Made by a program: the position numbers and the translations under genes. A stretch of DNA of 9,196 bases, taken from positions 1-9,196 of the forward strand of contig JAOAEN010000035.1 of NCBI GenBank assembly GCA_026416775.1, written 5' to 3'. The notes under the pieces are model-generated. The model saw only the letters and a program-made list of their open reading frames with translations, was not told where the DNA came from and searched no databases. This stretch comes from Dehalococcoidales bacterium. GTDB lineage: Bacteria; Chloroflexota; Dehalococcoidia; Dehalococcoidales; RBG-16-60-22. Below, piece after piece: positions 6,279 through 9,196 of this stretch. Each line of letters opens with the position of its first letter. The first letter of the stretch is position 1.

Positions 6279-7856
6279 TTACTTTTCCAGCCAGTACCTC
6301 GCCCAGTACTGGGTAAAGCCGGACTCCTGACCGTAGGTGATGTGGAACTTCGGGCTGGCAATACTGGCGCTTTCCACCTGATAGATCGGGATGAGGTAGG
6401 CTCCCTCGGACAGCGCCATGTAGAGCTTGCCCGCCGCTTCCTTCTGCCCGGCCTCATCCGGATAGGTGCGTGACTGTTTGCTGAGCGAGACGAGCTCGCT
6501 GGGGAGGCTCCAGCTACCCATACGGGTGAGCGGCTGGTCGCCGAGGTTCATGTGGAAGGCCTGCAGCGAATTCCCGAGGACGCCGAAGCCACCGAGGATG
6601 AGGTCTTCCCAGCCGGTACCGTAGAGGCTCCCGTAGTAGCGTCCGGGATCGGCAATATCAACCTCACAGTTGAGGCCGATATCGTCCAGGTAGCGCTTGA
6701 CCGCCGTGGCGGTGTCCACCGCCGTGCCGGTGAGGACAAGCACCTTGACGGTAGCACCCTTGTAACCGCTCTTCTGCAGCAGTTCCTTTGCCTTGTTCGG
6801 GTCGTAGTTCCGTCCCGGCCAGCTCTCGCTATAGCCCCAGACGCCCTTGGGGGCAACCATCTTTGCCGGGCTGTAGTAACCGAAGCCGAGGGCCTTCGCC
6901 ATGCCTTCCTTGTCCAGGGCATACTCCACCGCTTCACGCAGGTCTTTATTATGCCACTTGGAATCGGGGCTGTTCAGGTTCGGGATAAGCATGCTCACCG
7001 AAGGCTGGCCGACGATCCTCTTCAGGCCCGCCTGCTCAAGCGTGAGCTGGTCCTTGATGGGGACGCCGAACCAGAGCTCGGCCTCACCCGCCTGCATCTT
7101 AAGGCTTGCGGAAACGGGGTCGGGGATGAAGAGGTACTCAATCTTGTCAAGATACGGCTTACCGCCCCAGTAGTCATCAAACCTCACCATCGTCAGGGAC
7201 ACATCGCGCTGGAAGGCATACTGCCGGAAGGGGCCAGTCCCCGAAACGTTCTGGCGCGCCCAGTCCTTGCTCTTTTCAATATCGCCGTTGCCTGCCTTCT
7301 CAAAAGCTGCCTTGGAATACATCGGGGGCGACCAGAGCCAGGCATTCAGAAGCTGGTTGTTGTAGTCCCCCTTGTAGTGGATAATAAGGGTATACTTGTC
7401 CTTGATCTCCATGTAGTCCCACTGGTCGATGTAGCCGACACGCTTGTTTTCCGTCTGATACTTGTAGTTCCAGGCGATGGCCTCGGCATCACAATCGGAA
7501 CCATCATGGAACTTGATTCCCTTGCGCAGCTTGACCGTGATCGTCTTGGCATTCTCATCAATCTTGTAGCTTTCGGCAAGGTGGGGTACAAGCTCCTGCT
7601 TCTCGTTGTATTCCACGACCTTCTCCGCCGCACAGAGGAGCACGAAGAGGTCCATCGGCCCCTGTTCCAGCGAATAGCCGAGAATCCTCGGGCCTGCCGA
7701 GTTAATCACCCTCACCGTGCCCCCGTAGACCGGCTGGGCACCGGTTACCGTGGGTTTGGCCGTCGGTGTGGTCGTCGCCTGGGGCTTGGCACAGCCAGTC
7801 AGAATCAAAGCCGCGATAATAAATGCAATTCCCAGAAGCAAGATTATTTTTTTCAT
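6279..7856 (-). CDS. Family 5 extracellular solute-binding lipoprotein (DppA/OppA type)
   Basis: This is the substrate-binding subunit of the importer, 525 residues, anchored outside the cytoplasmic membrane. The signal peptide MKKIILLLGIAFIIAALI leads to a good lipobox, LTGC, with Cys22 as lipidation site, then a Thr/Pro-rich linker (residues 24-40). The mature protein opens with the family phrase YGGTVRV. It carries LVPHLAESYKID and the signature region VKLRKGIKFHDGSDCDAEAI, followed by the usual two-lobe SBP_bac_5 architecture to the end. The family binds peptides, nickel, opines or oligosaccharides; the sequence does not settle which. ATG at 7856 is preceded by GGGGGTG four to five bases away, a mediocre ribosome site. 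The two permease genes follow on the same strand. The promoter at 8034-8006 would give a long leader of about 145 bases. Confidence 0.93.
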   Translation of the reverse strand: MKKIILLLGIAFIIAALILTGCAKPQATTTPTAKPTVTGAQPVYGGTVRVINSAGPRILGYSLEQGPMDLFVLLCAAEKVVEYNEKQELVPHLAESYKIDENAKTITVKLRKGIKFHDGSDCDAEAIAWNYKYQTENKRVGYIDQWDYMEIKDKYTLIIHYKGDYNNQLLNAWLWSPPMYSKAAFEKAGNGDIEKSKDWARQNVSGTGPFRQYAFQRDVSLTMVRFDDYWGGKPYLDKIEYLFIPDPVSASLKMQAGEAELWFGVPIKDQLTLEQAGLKRIVGQPSVSMLIPNLNSPDSKWHNKDLREAVEYALDKEGMAKALGFGYYSPAKMVAPKGVWGYSESWPGRNYDPNKAKELLQKSGYKGATVKVLVLTGTAVDTATAVKRYLDDIGLNCEVDIADPGRYYGSLYGTGWEDLILGGFGVLGNSLQAFHMNLGDQPLTRMGSWSLPSELVSLSKQSRTYPDEAGQKEAAGKLYMALSEGAYLIPIYQVESASIASPKFHITYGQESGFTQYWARYWLEK

Positions 7857-7872
7857 AACACCCCCGAATTTT

Positions 7873-7926
7873 TTACTTTTTCAGCCGGTGCTGCATCTTC
7901 ACCATCGCATATACCCTCACCTCCTT
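7873..7926 (-). promoter_or_regulatory. Perfect Shine-Dalgarno and tiny leader ORF before the binding-protein gene
   Basis: In the long leader, AAGGAGGTGA (7926-7917) is a ten-base perfect Shine-Dalgarno, better than the one before the binding-protein gene itself. In one frame it is followed by ATG at 7910, then stop after three codons (MRW). In another frame ATG at 7905, or GTG at 7920, gives ten or fifteen codons (MVKMQHRLKK from 7905), ending with TAA at 7875-7873, 16 bases before the binding-protein ATG. A translated leader or ribosome-loading site is inferred; the ATG at 7905 is 14 bases from the AGGAGG, longer than usual. Confidence 0.4.
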
Positions 7927-7991
7927 GCCATGCTGGTTGGTCACCGTACCCCCACCACACAACCACCCGAACATGGATCGCGTAATAAAAC

Positions 7992-8023
7992 AAATATTGG
8001 CAATATTTTTAACCAATTGCAAT
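7992..8023. promoter_or_regulatory. Candidate operator: palindromes over the binding-protein promoter
   Basis: AAATATTG-G-CAATATTT (7992-8008) is a perfect 17-bp palindrome. It overlaps the -10 element and is centred on the predicted start point of the minus-strand promoter. A second palindrome, ATTGCAAT (8016-8023), lies in the spacer. The inner ATTG-N-CAAT of the first starts exactly 20 bp, about two helical turns, from the second. This is the expected geometry for a repressor. No regulator gene is in the window. Confidence 0.5.
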
Positions 8024-8034
8024 GACGTTGTCAA
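8006..8034 (-). promoter_or_regulatory. Promoter of the ABC importer operon
   Basis: On the minus strand, a perfect TTGACA (8034-8029) is followed after 17 bases by TAAAAA (8011-8006), a 4-of-6 match to the -10 consensus, in an AT-rich context. The start point would be near 8000, about 145 bases upstream of the binding-protein ATG. The strong -35 with a weak -10 covered by a palindrome fits a regulated promoter. Confidence 0.6.
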
Positions 8035-8069
8035 ATGCGGAATGAAGCCCCCGGTAAAAGCAACAGGGC

Positions 8070-8112
8070 GGGTTTTCCGACGGAAACCGGCGGAGAAGGA
8101 GAAACCCGTCGG
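8070..8112. repeat. Inverted repeats upstream of the phosphoesterase
   Basis: CCGACGG (8077-8083) is the exact inverse of CCGTCGG (8106-8112), with 22 bases between. Two overlapping alternatives exist: GGGTTT (8070-8075) with AAACCC (8102-8107), and a small hairpin GGTTT (8071-8075) with AAACC (8084-8088). The right arm touches the GGGAGG in front of the short ORF at 8126. They could be an operator or alternative RNA folds; function is unknown. Confidence 0.4.
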
Positions 8113-8118
8113 GAGGAC

Positions 8119-8127
8119 TGCTATAAT
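8119..8127 (+). promoter_or_regulatory. Extended -10 promoter element for the phosphoesterase
   Basis: TGC followed by a perfect TATAAT (8122-8127) makes a consensus extended -10 (TG-N-TATAAT). No -35 hexamer is seen 16-18 bases upstream, which extended -10 promoters do not require. The start point near 8134 would leave about 90 bases of leader to the ATG at 8224. It overlaps the ATG of the 33-codon ORF, so both readings cannot apply to the same transcript. Confidence 0.5.
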
Positions 8128-8227
8128 GGATAAAACGTCGACGGAGGAAAATTTTTTTACTCTTGCATTACAGAAGCAGGACGTATGTAAAATAAGAAGG
8201 AGACCAAACTACGGCGGTGCAAGATGA
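8126..8227 (+). CDS. Possible short upstream ORF coupled to the phosphoesterase
   Basis: ATG at 8126 opens 33 codons (starting MDKTSTEENFF, ending RRRPNYGGAR). Its TGA overlaps the phosphoesterase ATG as ATGA, the classical coupling overlap. GGGAGG stands nine bases upstream. The phosphoesterase ATG itself has only a poor site (GGCGGTG), so coupling would explain its translation. Against it: the ATG lies inside a TATAAT that looks like a promoter, the product resembles nothing I know, and the frame stays open far upstream without clear start signals. Treat as tentative. Confidence 0.3.
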   Translation: MDKTSTEENFFTLALQKQDVCKIRRRPNYGGAR

Positions 8228-8679
8228 AGCTCGGAGTCATTTCAGATACCCATGCCAGGACGATTGACGAACTACCGCTCACCGTCAGAAGGGCGCTGAC
8301 GGAGGTGGATATCATCGTCCACGCCGGCGATTTCACCCAGAAGACGGTGCTGGACGGGCTGCGTGCCATAAAGCCCGTAAGAGCCGTCCGCGGCAACATG
8401 GACTCCGGTGAAATCAGAAAGGACCTGCGGGAAAAGGAAATTTTTGAAGTCAACGGGCGCAGGATCGGGCTTATCCACGGCTCAGGGGCACCTTTCGGCA
8501 TTGCCGAGAGGGTCAGGAAACAGTTTGAGGGTGTGGACATCATCATCTTCGGGCACTCCCACGAGCCGTGCAACCGCTACATCCAGGGGGTGCTCCTCTT
8601 CAACCCCGGTCAGGCCAAGGACTCGTTCGGCATCATCACCGTCGGTGATGCCATCAGGGGGCAGATACTGCGGGTATAG
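8224..8679 (+). CDS. YfcE/MJ0936-type metallophosphoesterase
   Basis: This is a small cytoplasmic calcineurin-like phosphodiesterase with a two-metal centre, 151 residues, normal for the YfcE/MJ0936 group. All metal-binding motifs are present in order: Asp8 and His10 (ISDTH), Gly35-Asp36 (HAGDF), Gly58-Asn59 with Asp60 (GNMD), His85 (LIHG) and the closing Gly110-His111-Ser-His113 (GHSHEP). It is therefore predicted to be active. Known members hydrolyse artificial phosphodiesters; the natural substrate is mostly unknown. ATG at 8224 is the only start in frame, since a stop lies at 8188-8190. The gene is divergent from the importer operon and is followed by a terminator, so it is probably transcribed alone. 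Confidence 0.92.
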   Translation: MKLGVISDTHARTIDELPLTVRRALTEVDIIVHAGDFTQKTVLDGLRAIKPVRAVRGNMDSGEIRKDLREKEIFEVNGRRIGLIHGSGAPFGIAERVRKQFEGVDIIIFGHSHEPCNRYIQGVLLFNPGQAKDSFGIITVGDAIRGQILRV

Positions 8680-8798
8680 CGTAAAAAAGACGGAATCCCG
8701 AGAGCACGGGCGAAATCCGGCTTCATCTGTTTCCAGTTATTGTCCCCACCGTTGCTCACCCGTTCCCGTATCCCCCTTCAGCCAGAGGATGGTTCAGT

Positions 8799-8831
8799 CG
8801 GGAGCAAAAACCACTTCCCGGTTATTTTTTT
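8799..8831 (+). terminator. Intrinsic terminator after the phosphoesterase
   Basis: A stem CGGGA (8799-8803) with TCCCG (8816-8820), extendable by G-T pairs, closes a 12-base loop and is followed by GTTATTTTTTT (8821-8831). The stem is short, so efficiency may be moderate. It lies about 120 bp after the stop codon and just before the promoter of the next gene, whose -35 overlaps the T-run. Confidence 0.6.
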
Positions 8832-8858
8832 GTATCCCTGCAGGCAAGGGTGTATACT
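8830..8858 (+). promoter_or_regulatory. Promoter of the gene at 8877
   Basis: TTGTAT (8830-8835) is followed after 17 bases by TATACT (8853-8858), a 5-of-6 match to the -10 consensus. The start point near 8865 would leave a leader of about 12 bases, just enough to hold the ribosome site AGAGGTGAGG. The -35 is weak (3 of 6). Confidence 0.5.
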
Positions 8859-8876
8859 GGTAAAAAGAGGTGAGGC

Positions 8877-9196
8877 ATGGCCCAGGAAGAAAGCGGACTT
8901 GAAGAACTCATGCGCCTGTCCCGTCAGTTTGCGCGCAAGCAGCAGGAACAAGAACTGATGGAAAAACAGCGCCAGGCACAGGGACAGAAGGTAAAGGGCG
9001 TCCTTCAGGGGCTGAAGGAGCTCAACCTTTCGCTTGCGATTGACCAGCTCAAGAATACCGCAAGGCCGGAGATCATCCAGCGTGTAAGCGCCCTCAGGCA
9101 CCAGGAAAATGCCGACGACCTGCGCAAGCTCATCTCCAGCCTTGCTGAAGAGATGGAGGGCAAGCTCCGCAACCTTTCCGCCACCCACAAGGAAAC
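8877..9196 (+). CDS. Unrecognised hydrophilic helical protein, 3'-truncated
   Basis: I do not recognise this gene. ATG at 8877 has a good ribosome site (AGAGGTGAGG three bases away from GAGGTGA), a plausible promoter and an open frame to the window end (106 codons, no stop). The product is rich in Glu, Gln, Lys, Arg and Leu with no signal peptide or membrane helix. The first 50 residues (for example FARKQQEQELMEKQRQAQGQ) look like a long charged helix or coiled coil, followed by amphipathic helices (LKELNLSLAIDQLKN, then LRKLISSLAEEMEGKL). No catalytic motif, zinc site or nucleotide-binding loop is visible in the part present. A cytoplasmic structural or partner protein is the most I would infer. 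Confidence 0.75.
   Translation, partial: MAQEESGLEELMRLSRQFARKQQEQELMEKQRQAQGQKVKGVLQGLKELNLSLAIDQLKNTARPEIIQRVSALRHQENADDLRKLISSLAEEMEGKLRNLSATHKE

Noticed and set aside
6552..7985. Long + strand open frame (477 codons) opposite the binding-protein gene
   Set aside because: It is the codon-aligned antisense shadow of a well-supported family 5 binding protein and resembles no known family. Lack of stops follows from the codon usage of the real gene.
8136..8157. CGTCGACG palindrome followed by a T-run, as a terminator
   Set aside because: The palindrome cannot form a hairpin with a usable loop, and the T-run directly follows GGAGGAAAA in the phosphoesterase leader.
8778..9188. Minus-strand frame of 136 codons at the right end
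   Set aside because: The + strand gene at 8877 has a promoter, a ribosome site and typical soluble-protein composition. The minus frame has none of these and runs through the terminator region.

Overview
The window looks like the end of a contig from a draft or metagenome assembly. Bases 1-17 match the last 17 bases of the Illumina Nextera mosaic-end adapter, so real genomic sequence starts at about base 18. The genome appears moderately GC-rich and bacterial. The rpsF-ssb-rpsR and rpmH-rnpA-yidD blocks, the lipoprotein-type family 5 solute-binding protein and the general protein character suggest a Chloroflexota (Dehalococcoidia-like) organism. That placement is an inference from protein style and was not tested.

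Left part, 18-3889: a 5'-truncated yidC on the + strand converges on, and overlaps by 50 bp, a minus-strand housekeeping operon. Read in its own direction from a strong promoter at 3889-3861, the operon is rpsF (S6), ssb, rpsR (S18), rpmH (L34, only 46 codons), rnpA (RNase P protein), yidD and a PQQ-type beta-propeller lipoprotein. It joins ribosome assembly, single-stranded DNA binding, tRNA maturation and membrane-protein insertion. The usual terminal partner, yidC, is present but inverted, and the lipoprotein sits where yidC would be expected.

Middle, 4038-4266: a single tRNA-Asp(GTC) on the + strand with its own consensus-like promoter and an encoded CCA, followed by a nested inverted repeat. 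The roughly 150 bp between the divergent rpsF and tRNA promoters (3890-4037) holds nothing I can name.

Right-centre, 4263-8034: a minus-strand ABC importer operon of the Dpp/Opp type. It encodes a family 5 solute-binding lipoprotein, then the DppB-like and DppC-like permeases. No ATPase genes are present. The 367-bp divergent intergenic stretch 7857-8223 is rich in signals. On the minus strand it has a TTGACA promoter with a palindrome over its start point, and a leader with a perfect Shine-Dalgarno and a tiny ORF. On the + strand it has an inverted repeat, an extended -10 and a 33-codon ORF that overlaps the next gene by ATGA.

Right end, 8224-9196: a YfcE/MJ0936-type metallophosphoesterase, an intrinsic terminator, a promoter, and the start of an unrecognised hydrophilic helical protein cut off by the window end.

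No mobile element, CRISPR array, rRNA or obviously new multi-gene system is visible. The most interesting points are the YidC groove Arg-to-Asn change, the lipoprotein in the yidD/yidC locus with the inverted yidC, and the regulatory layout between the transporter and the phosphoesterase.
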